NCBI GenBank assembly: GCA_947628305.1
Contig: CANQZG010000015.1
Span: 1 to 64,000 of the forward strand
Length of the DNA: 64,000 bases
Direction of reading: 5' to 3'
Origin: an uncultured Muribaculaceae bacterium
GTDB lineage: Bacteria; Bacteroidota; Bacteroidia; Bacteroidales; Muribaculaceae
In this document: piece by piece, positions 37,384-44,673 of the stretch
How the letters are laid out: each line of letters starts with the position of its first letter
Numbering within the stretch: position 1 is the first letter of the stretch
Notes under the pieces: model-generated
Told to the model about the DNA's origin: nothing
Database searches by the model: none
The model's input: only the letters and a program-made list of their open reading frames with translations
Translations under genes and position numbers: made by a program

Positions 37384-38360
37384 GGTCTATCTCCGTTATT
37401 CCCCGGTTTTTCCACAGCAGACAACTCGTTGTCATATCGCTCGTAGGCTTCCACAATCCGCTGAACGAGGGCGTGGCGCACAATATCCTTCTTCCCGAAC
37501 TCCACACGGCCTATGCCCGGGACTCCCTTAAGGATTTTCAATGCCTGTATCAATCCCGACTGAGTCGAGCGCGGAAGGTCCACCTGCGTGGCATCGCCGG
37601 TTATTATCATCTTGGCATTCATGCCGAGTCGTGTCAGGAACATCTTGATTTGATGGGTAGTGGTGTTCTGCGCCTCGTCGAGCACAATCACCGCATCGTT
37701 CAGCGTGCGACCTCGCATAAATGCGAGCGGTGCAATCTGTATGACCTTGGTTTCCATATATTCCTTCAACTTGACAGCCGGAATCATATCCTCAAGGGCA
37801 TCATACAGCGGTTGTAGATAAGGGTCAATCTTGTCTTTCATGTCCCCGGGCAGGAACCCAAGTTTCTCTCCAGCCTCTACAGCCGGACGTGAAAGTATGA
37901 TTTTACGGGCCTCCCGGTTCTTCAACGCCCTGACCGCGAGTGCGATTGCCACGTAAGTCTTTCCGGTGCCCGCCGGGCCGAGTGCAAATGTCAGGTCATT
38001 ACTGTTGAATGTCTCGACAAGGAGCTGCTGATTGGGAGTGCGTCCCGATATAGGCTTGCCGTTGACGCCATAGATAATGACATCGTCATTCTTCAGTTCA
38101 CGCGGGTTGTGTCCCTTGACAATATCGAGTATCACATCCTCGGTCAATTTATTGTAACGTGTGCAATACTCCTCAAGCTGCTTTATCTTTTTTTCAAATT
38201 CAGCCGTCTCACAATCATCCCCGATGACCTTGATGACCGAGCCGCGGGCCGCCATCCTTAGCTTTGGGAAAAGGTTGCGTATCAACTGCATATTAGAATT
38301 ATTGACCCCATAGAAACTTACCGGGTCTACATTGTCTATAATAACGATGCGTTCAATCAT
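37365..38360 (-). CDS. phoH: PhoH-like ATPase
   Basis: A 331-residue PhoH family ATPase. Walker A GPAGTGKT at 128-135, the Walker B region VIVLDEAQNTT near 224, and MIITGDATQVDLP near 250. In this family an N-terminal KH-like segment suggests RNA binding; the cellular role is poorly defined. First gene of phoH-rnz-tadA with a TAAATTTG promoter on the minus strand (38440-38433). Confidence 0.9.
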   Translation of the reverse strand: MIERIVIIDNVDPVSFYGVNNSNMQLIRNLFPKLRMAARGSVIKVIGDDCETAEFEKKIKQLEEYCTRYNKLTEDVILDIVKGHNPRELKNDDVIIYGVNGKPISGRTPNQQLLVETFNSNDLTFALGPAGTGKTYVAIALAVRALKNREARKIILSRPAVEAGEKLGFLPGDMKDKIDPYLQPLYDALEDMIPAVKLKEYMETKVIQIAPLAFMRGRTLNDAVIVLDEAQNTTTHQIKMFLTRLGMNAKMIITGDATQVDLPRSTQSGLIQALKILKGVPGIGRVEFGKKDIVRHALVQRIVEAYERYDNELSAVEKPGNNGDRPCHGSV

Positions 38361-38432
38361 AAGCTATGTCAAAACATGGTGAAACGTGCGGTGCCCTCTA
38401 CTCAACTAACAACCGTCCCGTCTGCAAGGTTG

Positions 38433-38440
38433 CAAATTTA
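38433..38440 (-). promoter_or_regulatory. phoH operon promoter (-7 box)
   Basis: TAAATTTG followed by CAAC on the minus strand. It begins just after the T run of the upstream small-RNA terminator; leader about 67 nt. Confidence 0.55.
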
Positions 38441-38442
38441 AA

Positions 38443-38511
38443 CAAAAAAAATAGGATGTCATCACGACATCCTATAATCTTTAACCTTAAATCTAATACC
38501 ATGAAAAAACA
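38443..38511 (-). ncRNA. predicted small RNA, about 69 nt
   Basis: On the minus strand a TATATTTG box (38524-38517) is followed by an AT-rich segment containing TTTTTTC and ATGGTATTAG. A perfect 10-bp stem (38475-38466 with 38460-38451) with a 5-nt loop comes next, and then a run of eight T's. Promoter and intrinsic terminator thus bracket a non-coding 69-nt unit. It may belong to the paralogous small-RNA families reported in Bacteroides, but that is from memory. Confidence 0.55.
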
Positions 38512-38516
38512 CAGTG

Positions 38517-38524
38517 CAAATATA
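38517..38524 (-). promoter_or_regulatory. small RNA promoter (-7 box)
   Basis: TATATTTG followed by CACTG on the minus strand; no clear -33 box. Confidence 0.5.
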
Positions 38525-38582
38525 GTAATTATACTTATCTAACACGCCACACAGGGTTAGGTTCAAGCCAAAATCGTAATTA

Positions 38583-38637
38583 ACACAATTTAACACCACT
38601 ATCCCGCATTAATTGTGTAATTTTATACACAATTTAG
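38583..38637. promoter_or_regulatory. inverted repeat before the response-regulator gene
   Basis: A 9-bp perfect inverted repeat (AATTGTGTA at 38611-38619, TACACAATT at 38626-38634, 6-nt spacer). A direct repeat of its right half (ACACAATTTA) lies at 38583-38592. The sites are 40-95 nt before the ATG at 38677, a likely operator, perhaps for autoregulation by the OmpR-type protein. Confidence 0.45.
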
Positions 38638-38676
38638 AGTAATGAGTCAAGATGACTTCTAACCAAAATCATTGAA

Positions 38677-39387
38677 ATGAACATCAGAATACTTGTAATA
38701 GACGACGAGGAATCACTTTGCGAAATCTTAAAATACAATCTTGACAAAGAAGGATATGAGGTCGATGTAGCCTACAGCGCCGAGGAGGCATTGACAATGG
38801 ACCTTTCGGTCTATCAGCTGTTCATAGTCGACATCATGATGGAGCGACTCAGCGGCTTTGATTTCGCCAAGAGGCTTCGCAACAACCTCATCACCGAGAC
38901 AACCCCTATCATATTCTGCTCGGCGTTGAACGGCGAAGACGACACTGTAATGGGACTGAACATAGGTGCCGATGATTACATCACCAAGCCGTTCGTCATC
39001 AGCGAGGTGCTCGCCCGAGTTCGCGCCGTATTGCGCCGCAGCCAGGTCACACGCCATGACAATGCCGAACAATCCGGGTCGATATACGAGTCGGACATCA
39101 CATTCAACGGCCTACGCATCGACCGTAATGAAAAGGTGTGTTACCTCGACAACGCGCCGGTCAATCTCACCAAGACAGAGTTTGAAATACTGCTTTTCTT
39201 CCTGACACACCGCAACCGAATCTATTCACGTGAGGAACTTATCGACAACATCTGGTCCGGCGACGTGGTTGTCACCAACCGCACCATTGACACCAACATC
39301 ACACGACTCCGCAAAAAGATAGGCCCCTACGGCAATCACATTGTCACCCGCCTCGGTTTCGGTTATGGTTTCAAGGAAACGTATTAA
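38677..39387 (+). CDS. OmpR/PhoB-family response regulator
   Basis: A 236-residue regulator. The receiver domain (1-120) has the acidic pocket DDEE near 9-12, phospho-acceptor Asp52 (FIVDIMM), and the conserved Lys in TKPF near 107. The C-terminal winged helix includes LTKTEFEILLFFLTH and TIDTNITRLRKKIG. It overlaps the sensor kinase gene by 23 bp and resembles RprY of Bacteroides. Signal unknown. Confidence 0.9.
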   Translation: MNIRILVIDDEESLCEILKYNLDKEGYEVDVAYSAEEALTMDLSVYQLFIVDIMMERLSGFDFAKRLRNNLITETTPIIFCSALNGEDDTVMGLNIGADDYITKPFVISEVLARVRAVLRRSQVTRHDNAEQSGSIYESDITFNGLRIDRNEKVCYLDNAPVNLTKTEFEILLFFLTHRNRIYSREELIDNIWSGDVVVTNRTIDTNITRLRKKIGPYGNHIVTRLGFGYGFKETY

Positions 39388-40846
39388 TTATCGATGGAGA
39401 CTATTCATCCCGATGGTGTTGCTTCTGTGGCTTATCATCGGGGTGTTTGTGGTCTTTCAGTACCACAGGGAGTCCGGCTACAAGACGAGGTTGATGCAAG
39501 ACCAGCTCTCGGCCATAACAAACCGGGTAATCTATTATTATGAACGGGACCTTGACCTCAACCAATTCATTAATTTCATAGGTCAATTCTATGACGGTTC
39601 AATATTTGACGAACTGAAAATCAGCGTATACGACAGCAACGGAGACCTCCTCTATAACCTCGGGGAGGCAATCCCGCTTGACGCCGTCAACACAATCCCA
39701 TCCAACAATGACAGCGGCATGATAAAACATGCCGACGACAAATCCCTGTTCTACCTCACGTCCACACAGAGCAATGACGGGCAAATTAACGTGCTGACCG
39801 CCATGCCCTATACCATCAGCATATATGACGCTATCGCCTTTGACCCACGTATGTGGATTGTAATCGGGGTCCTGGTATTGGTTGTCACAGTCGTCGCATA
39901 CTATTCCACCCGGCTGTTGACCCGTAATATAACCCTGTTACAAGCATTTGCCCGCAGGGCATCACGTGGCGAGACATTCAAGGACATCGACCGTTTCTCA
40001 CATGACGAGCTTGGCGACATCTCGCGTGAAATTATCAAACTTTACCGAGAGAAACAATCGGCAATGCTCGCGAGCGAACGCGAGCACTCCATCGCGATAC
40101 ATGCCATTGAAGAGAAAGCCCGAATCAAACGCCAACTCACCAACAACATCAACCATGAGTTAAAAACCCCCATAGGCGTCATCAGAGGATATATCGACAC
40201 AATACTTGACGACCCCGACATGGATTCCGATGCACGCACTCACTTCCTTCGTCGCACCCAGCAAAATGTCGAACGCCTGTGCTCCCTGCTGAACGACGTA
40301 TCGACAATAACCCGTCTCGACGAAAGCGGCAAAAACATCCCGGTCAGCAAGGTGGACATGCATGACCTGTTATACAGCATCGAGAATGATGTCATCGCAT
40401 CACACATCGCGCCCAACATGACATTTTCATTCGACCTGCCATTTGATTGCAGCGTAGTCGGCAACGAAAGTCTGCTAAACGGCATGCTGATGAACCTGAT
40501 AAAGAATGCATCGATTCACTCCCATGGAACAGAGATGGGATTCAAACTTGTCTCCGAGTCAGCCAAGTATTACACATTCGCCTTCTACGACAACGGCACA
40601 GGCGTAGCCGACACCCATCTGTCACATCTGTTCGAACGTTTCTACCGTATCGACAGCGGTCGTTCCCGCAAAGTAGGCGGCACAGGGTTAGGCCTCCCCA
40701 TCGTCAAGAACACAATCCAATCGCTCGGCGGTTCAATATCGGTGCATAACCGTTCGACAGGCGGACTTGAGTTCGTATTCACACTAATCAAGTGGAACGC
40801 ATCCGTCCAAAGAACCCAACGCCAGTCCGGTAGTACTAAAAAATAA
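39365..40846 (+). CDS. sensor histidine kinase
   Basis: A 493-residue membrane kinase. ATG 39365 gives a basic start followed by the first membrane helix (LFIPMVLLLWLIIGVFVVF); a periplasmic sensor segment follows (about 40-165), then a second helix and a HAMP linker. The H-box is INHELKTPIGVIRGYI (His near 263), and the ATP-binding domain has NLIKNASIHS (N box), DNGTGV (G1) and GGTGLGLPIVKN (G2). It pairs with the preceding response regulator. Confidence 0.9.
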   Translation: MVSRKRINYRWRLFIPMVLLLWLIIGVFVVFQYHRESGYKTRLMQDQLSAITNRVIYYYERDLDLNQFINFIGQFYDGSIFDELKISVYDSNGDLLYNLGEAIPLDAVNTIPSNNDSGMIKHADDKSLFYLTSTQSNDGQINVLTAMPYTISIYDAIAFDPRMWIVIGVLVLVVTVVAYYSTRLLTRNITLLQAFARRASRGETFKDIDRFSHDELGDISREIIKLYREKQSAMLASEREHSIAIHAIEEKARIKRQLTNNINHELKTPIGVIRGYIDTILDDPDMDSDARTHFLRRTQQNVERLCSLLNDVSTITRLDESGKNIPVSKVDMHDLLYSIENDVIASHIAPNMTFSFDLPFDCSVVGNESLLNGMLMNLIKNASIHSHGTEMGFKLVSESAKYYTFAFYDNGTGVADTHLSHLFERFYRIDSGRSRKVGGTGLGLPIVKNTIQSLGGSISVHNRSTGGLEFVFTLIKWNASVQRTQRQSGSTKK

Positions 40847-40909
40847 GCCCAGCACCTTATTGACACAACATTGTAACACAATCGTCACCATAATGCCACT
40901 GCATCCGAT

Positions 40910-40917
40910 TATATTTG
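40910..40917 (+). promoter_or_regulatory. promoter of leader-peptide transcript (-7 box)
   Basis: TATATTTG followed by CACC; the ATG of the short peptide is 4 nt further on, so translation may begin at the very 5' end. Confidence 0.55.
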
Positions 40918-40921
40918 CACC

Positions 40922-40984
40922 ATGAATATAACAAAGCATCACGCTTTGATAACGATATACAACCATCATTACCATTTGAAATAA
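40922..40984 (+). CDS. His-rich 20-residue leader-like peptide
   Basis: A tiny ORF encoding MNITKHHALITIYNHHYHLK, with five His in 20 residues. It sits directly after a TATATTTG box and before a strong terminator at 41033-41073. That is the layout of an attenuator (leader peptide, hairpin AACC-GAAA-GGTT at 40984-40995, terminator). No his or other plus-strand gene follows; the next genes are on the opposite strand. It is either an orphaned attenuator or a short independent transcript. Confidence 0.45.
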   Translation: MNITKHHALITIYNHHYHLK

Positions 40985-41032
40985 CCGAAAGGTTGCAAGC
41001 ATAGTAATTTAGACCAGTAAATTAATCTCATC

Positions 41033-41073
41033 CGTGCGGGTTGTCGTCGAGACACCCCGCACGCTCTCTTTTT
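41033..41073 (+). terminator. terminator after leader-like peptide
   Basis: Eight-bp stem (41033-41040 with 41056-41063) extended by 4 bp across a 1x1 mismatch, 5-nt loop, then CTCTCTTTTT. Confidence 0.7.
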
Positions 41074-41093
41074 ATCCCTCACAGACAGAATGG

Positions 41094-41117
41094 GTAGGGT
41101 GCGGCCATGGCCGCACC
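41094..41117. repeat. GTAGGG-edged intergenic palindrome
   Basis: GTAGGG edge at 41094, arms GGTGCGGCC and GGCCGCACC with AT centre. Inverted copy of the 16594-16617 element; it may also act as the 3' end of the minus-strand operon. Confidence 0.7.
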
Positions 41118-41152
41118 GCCGGTCGCGGGATAGGGTCATTTCCCCGGCGTTG

Positions 41153-41815
41153 TCAGAACTTATACGCGTAGGTCCACGACATCACGTTGTCGGTGAACGA
41201 GTAATCCTGCGAACCGCCATACATGTTCACACATCCCATATTCAACTCCATCCCGAATGAATGACATCCGTATTCAATCGCCGCTCCGAGGCTCCACAGG
41301 AAATTGAACCGCTTGAAGTCCCCCTTGTCGCCGAACGGTAAAACCGAGGCATTGTAACGACTCCCCTCGATTTTCTCACGTCCCGCAATACCCAGGTCAA
41401 AGACAGGGCCTGTGAAAACCGCGAGGTTCAACTGTTCTCCGAGCCTGAAACGATACCCGGCATGAATGGGGACACGCACGCCAAACTTATCCAACTTCAG
41501 CTTGTCGCCTCCCGACACCGCACCATCCCTTGATGAATATGTGGTGTAGTACAGTTTCACACCCGGCTCTATGAACCATTTGCGGGTCTTTCCTAACGAG
41601 ACATTGTAGAATCCGCCGACCGAAAGTCCCCAACCCTCTTTAAAGACAGTCTCTGAACCATCGTCCATAGAAACCTCACTCGGACTACACAAATCCAAGC
41701 TAAAGCCGACACTCCATTGCCCGCGTTTCACCTCGGTATCTTCTTCCTCTTGGGCATACGCGCCGACACCCATCACAACCATAAGTACAAACGTTGTAAG
41801 TTTTTTCATCGTCAT
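41153..41815 (-). CDS. outer membrane beta-barrel protein (PorT-like), copy 2
   Basis: About 220 residues (ATG 41815; MKKL at 41809 is an alternative start) with signal peptide to GAYA and a small eight-strand-type beta-barrel ending in the aromatic terminus AYKF. Similar to the next upstream gene in length and in motifs (GGFYN, RKWFIEPGV, VRVPIHAGYR, DKGDFKRFN). It is last in the RHS operon, 32 nt after its paralogue. Confidence 0.7.
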   Translation of the reverse strand: MTMKKLTTFVLMVVMGVGAYAQEEEDTEVKRGQWSVGFSLDLCSPSEVSMDDGSETVFKEGWGLSVGGFYNVSLGKTRKWFIEPGVKLYYTTYSSRDGAVSGGDKLKLDKFGVRVPIHAGYRFRLGEQLNLAVFTGPVFDLGIAGREKIEGSRYNASVLPFGDKGDFKRFNFLWSLGAAIEYGCHSFGMELNMGCVNMYGGSQDYSFTDNVMSWTYAYKF

Positions 41816-41850
41816 CAAATTTTAGTGATATTATTGGTTAGTATTAATCA

Positions 41851-42504
41851 TCAGAACTGGTAACCGAAAGTGAAAAGAAAACCACCCTCCACATACCTAT
41901 ACCCGTATGGATTCTTCTCTTTTTTAAACAGATTAGGGGAACACCCTATTTCTGTTATAAATCCGAATACATAACATTTTGTCTCCAAAGCCAATCCCAA
42001 ATCAGCCTTAATATTAGTACGATTGAAATAGCCATCCTTTCCGTAAGGATTAAATGATTTGTCATATAATCGGGTCGACACATCCCCCCACCCTGCAACC
42101 GCGGTCTCGACAACGTAACCGGCAAACAACTTAACATTCTTGACTGCCATATTCCTTACACGACCCCTTAATCCGATGTACAGGGGAATCCTGACTTTCA
42201 ATCGACTGAACGACCCGATATCCGCCCCCATGAGAATATCGTGGTTGAAATTGCTGTGTGAAAAGCCTAAACTCACACCCGATTCCACAAACCATTTGCG
42301 ATTACGGCTGAACGCATAGTTATAGAACCCTCCGAGCATTACATTTTGGCCAACTTTAAAAACATCAGAATTACCGCCGACGAAACCCGCATTAACAACC
42401 GCGCCATAATGGCTTCGCTTAAACACCGAGTCAACAGGGGTGATTTCGCAATGCGCTAAAATTGCCACTATCAAAGATAATATAGCCAAGAACAGTCTTT
42501 TCAT
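41851..42504 (-). CDS. outer membrane beta-barrel protein (PorT-like), copy 1
   Basis: A 217-residue exported barrel ending in GYQF. It shares GGFYN, RKWFVESGVSL, VRIPLYIGLR and KDGYFNRTN with the downstream gene, so the two are tandem paralogues. Overlaps the preceding lipoprotein gene by 4 bp. Known: such barrels are common and mostly of unknown role. Inferred: in this operon they could anchor or export the lipoprotein or RHS products. Confidence 0.7.
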   Translation of the reverse strand: MKRLFLAILSLIVAILAHCEITPVDSVFKRSHYGAVVNAGFVGGNSDVFKVGQNVMLGGFYNYAFSRNRKWFVESGVSLGFSHSNFNHDILMGADIGSFSRLKVRIPLYIGLRGRVRNMAVKNVKLFAGYVVETAVAGWGDVSTRLYDKSFNPYGKDGYFNRTNIKADLGLALETKCYVFGFITEIGCSPNLFKKEKNPYGYRYVEGGFLFTFGYQF

Positions 42505-42929
42505 GGTTTAAACTCTTTTTCGCCGGTATAGACGATTTTGTAACCCATTGCATCCAATTCTTCAATCGGAATCGTATACCATGCGTCATAAATCTCATTG
42601 TCAATCAATTCCTTTTTGGAATATCGCTCGAGTGTACTTAACTTGAATATTATAAGGTTAAGATTTTCATATTGGTTTTCCTCCATGCTTCCCACTGAAT
42701 TGATGTATCGATAAGTCTCGCCATCCTGAATCAACGCGTTGGAACCTTGAAAAAACTCCAACACATCATCCAAAATAAAGGGTGCATTACGATAACGCCA
42801 GTACACAAATATCGGCTCTCCCGAACGGTTTTCAAGGCTCGCGACAACCTCATCGGGATATTTGTCCCCGCATGCAGACAAAATGACACACATAATTCCG
42901 CACAACACCACCGACAAACTATTCCGCAC
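42501..42929 (-). CDS. paralogous small lipoprotein 5
   Basis: A 142-residue lipoprotein if the GTG at 42929 is used. The frame is open to an ATG at 42971, but that would give an odd N-terminus and a 53-bp overlap. The GTG form starts RNSLSVVLCGIMCVILSAC, a clean lipobox, preceded by AAAGAAA, with an 11-bp overlap. The core shares ENRSGEP, a VGSMEENQYENLNL segment, FKLSTLERYSKKEL, and IPIEELDAMGYKIVYTG with its four neighbours. Candidate immunity or surface-shield protein; function unknown. Confidence 0.65.
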   Translation of the reverse strand: MRNSLSVVLCGIMCVILSACGDKYPDEVVASLENRSGEPIFVYWRYRNAPFILDDVLEFFQGSNALIQDGETYRYINSVGSMEENQYENLNLIIFKLSTLERYSKKELIDNEIYDAWYTIPIEELDAMGYKIVYTGEKEFKP

Positions 42930-43359
42930 TTTCTTTGCCCGTATATATAATAGTATACTCATTTTCCTCATTCAAATCTTCATTCTTGACAATATACCGC
43001 GCATCAACAAAACTCTCTTTGACAAGTTCCTCCTTCGGTCTCTGCAACGTGCTGAATTTAAAAACCATTATATGCACTCCAGTAGACCCGTAACCACCAC
43101 AATACTCTTTGGCTGACATTCCCGGATGTATTATGTCCCGGCCAATGGAGAGTCCCTGTGTCCCGTACAGCGCAGCCTCAATAGACATCGGGTTCTTACA
43201 CCATGCCACCAACACCGGCTCGCTTGATTCGTTTGCAATCGTAACGAGTCCTCGGAAAGACGGACTCTCCCCGGGTTCGTCACACAATGCCGCCATCAGG
43301 AACAACGACAGGGCGCATAACGGCAATATCCTTTTTATTTGGCTTAACAATCTATTCAT
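42919..43359 (-). CDS. paralogous small lipoprotein 4
   Basis: A 146-residue exported protein whose lipobox is less standard (FLMAALC). It has IANESSEPVLVAW, FKFSTLQRPKEELVKESFVDARY and YTIIYTG. An extra Cys-Gly-Gly-Tyr segment precedes the core strand. It resembles copies 1 and 5 most in its IEAALYGTQ segment. Confidence 0.65.
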   Translation of the reverse strand: MNRLLSQIKRILPLCALSLFLMAALCDEPGESPSFRGLVTIANESSEPVLVAWCKNPMSIEAALYGTQGLSIGRDIIHPGMSAKEYCGGYGSTGVHIMVFKFSTLQRPKEELVKESFVDARYIVKNEDLNEENEYTIIYTGKESAE

Positions 43360-43371
43360 TCAAAATTCTTT

Positions 43372-43788
43372 CTATTTCATTGATTCTGCTTTACCTATAT
43401 ATTTAATTTTCAGACGAATTGATTTCAATTCCTCATAGGTATATTCATATTTTTGTTCAATCAACTCATCTAAAACCATATCATCTCCTGATTCAAACCG
43501 TTCCCAGACACTTAGCTTTATCACCGCGACATACAGTTTTGGCATAGCGACTCCATAATTAATTATTACTGTTTCATCAGGATAGACAGGTATCGGCTCA
43601 TATCGATGTTTAACTATATTATCCACTGATATATCTTCACGCCAATCCGAAATAACCATGACCGACTCATCCGATTCATTCTTAAACCGAATGTTCACAA
43701 TATCGTCTCCATCCCCCGGTTCAGGGACAACACACGCAGCAATCATCATAAATGACACAACGACAAGAATAAATCTCAAATACTTCAT
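43372..43788 (-). CDS. paralogous small lipoprotein 3
   Basis: A 138-residue lipoprotein (lipobox MIAAC). Contains FKNESDESVMVI, IKLSVWERFESGDDMVLDEL and YTYEELKSIRLKIKYIG. It is the most divergent of the five, with an acidic patch and WERF in place of the common LERY. Sixteen nt follow copy 2. Confidence 0.65.
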   Translation of the reverse strand: MKYLRFILVVVSFMMIAACVVPEPGDGDDIVNIRFKNESDESVMVISDWREDISVDNIVKHRYEPIPVYPDETVIINYGVAMPKLYVAVIKLSVWERFESGDDMVLDELIEQKYEYTYEELKSIRLKIKYIGKAESMK

Positions 43789-43804
43789 AGCGGTGTAATT
43801 ATAA

Positions 43805-44236
43805 TTATTGATTCATTGGAACAATTTCACCCGTATATCGAATTTTAAAGTCCATTGCTTCCAACTCGCTTATCGAAAGTTTATATTTCATATCATATAT
43901 TTCATTTTTCACCAAATCTTCAAATGAATATTGAGACATCGTACTAAGTTTAAATACATACAATGTCAGATTCTTATAATTGGAATATTCCATACTTCCC
44001 GGCGAAGTTACGTTTTTATATACTTCTCCCTTTTGAACCAATGCGTTAAACTCATAACTATAATTGAGCACCGCTTCTAATTTATCATATTCTCTAAACG
44101 TCCAAACAATAAAGACTGATTCGTCTGACTGATTTTCAAACGACACAAAAATCTTATCATAGCCTCCACAAGATGATGTAAGCAAAGACATCCAAAACAG
44201 CACAGCTGACATTATGACAGATTCTCTCAATTTCAT
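43805..44236 (-). CDS. paralogous small lipoprotein 2
   Basis: A 143-residue lipoprotein (LLTSSC). Core motifs ENQSDESVFIVW, SPGSMEYSNYKNLTLYVFKL, STMSQYSFEDLVKNEIYD and SISELEAMDFKIRYTG are close to copy 5. AT-rich coding sequence. Four-bp overlap with copy 1. Confidence 0.7.
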   Translation of the reverse strand: MKLRESVIMSAVLFWMSLLTSSCGGYDKIFVSFENQSDESVFIVWTFREYDKLEAVLNYSYEFNALVQKGEVYKNVTSPGSMEYSNYKNLTLYVFKLSTMSQYSFEDLVKNEIYDMKYKLSISELEAMDFKIRYTGEIVPMNQ

Positions 44237-44655
44237 TTTCCTGTATATATTAGTGTATTATTCTCCAATTTTGCAACATCGGACATCGTTAAACTATAAT
44301 ACCCATCCTTAATATCCTCTTTTACGATTTGCTCTTTTGTATATCTATTTAATGTACTCAATTTAAAAACAATGATATACAATTGTCCACTCGGCATACC
44401 AATTCCCCACTCCCCATTAGGAATACGTCGTCCGGGGTAAACGATATAACGGCATATAGAATTGTCCTCGATTCCATATAACACAGATTCAAGTGTCATC
44501 TCTTTATCTCTCCAAACCACATATATAGGTTCATCTGATTGGTTTTCAATAAAAATATCTCCTCCTTTAAAACCATATTCCTCATCATTACAAGTTGTCG
44601 ACAACAAAAACAACAGCAGTATGCTTATTGTCGCGATTCTCAATTTAAATTTCAT
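44233..44655 (-). CDS. paralogous small lipoprotein 1 (next to RHS)
   Basis: A 140-residue exported protein (signal ending LLSTTC, Cys near 22). Motifs ENQSDEPIYVVW, ESVLYGIED, FKLSTLNRYTKEQIVKEDIKDGYY and NTLIYTG. It begins 18 nt after the RHS stop, the position expected for an immunity gene of a polymorphic toxin. That role is inference; similar lipoprotein families occur widely in Bacteroidales without known function. Confidence 0.7.
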   Translation of the reverse strand: MKFKLRIATISILLLFLLSTTCNDEEYGFKGGDIFIENQSDEPIYVVWRDKEMTLESVLYGIEDNSICRYIVYPGRRIPNGEWGIGMPSGQLYIIVFKLSTLNRYTKEQIVKEDIKDGYYSLTMSDVAKLENNTLIYTGK

Positions 44656-44673
44656 AAAACAATAGCTACTTTA

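Noticed and set aside
42930-42971. ATG 42971 as start of lipoprotein 5
   Set aside because: It would place 14 basic residues before the signal and overlap the upstream gene by 53 bp; the GTG at 42929 gives a clean lipobox.
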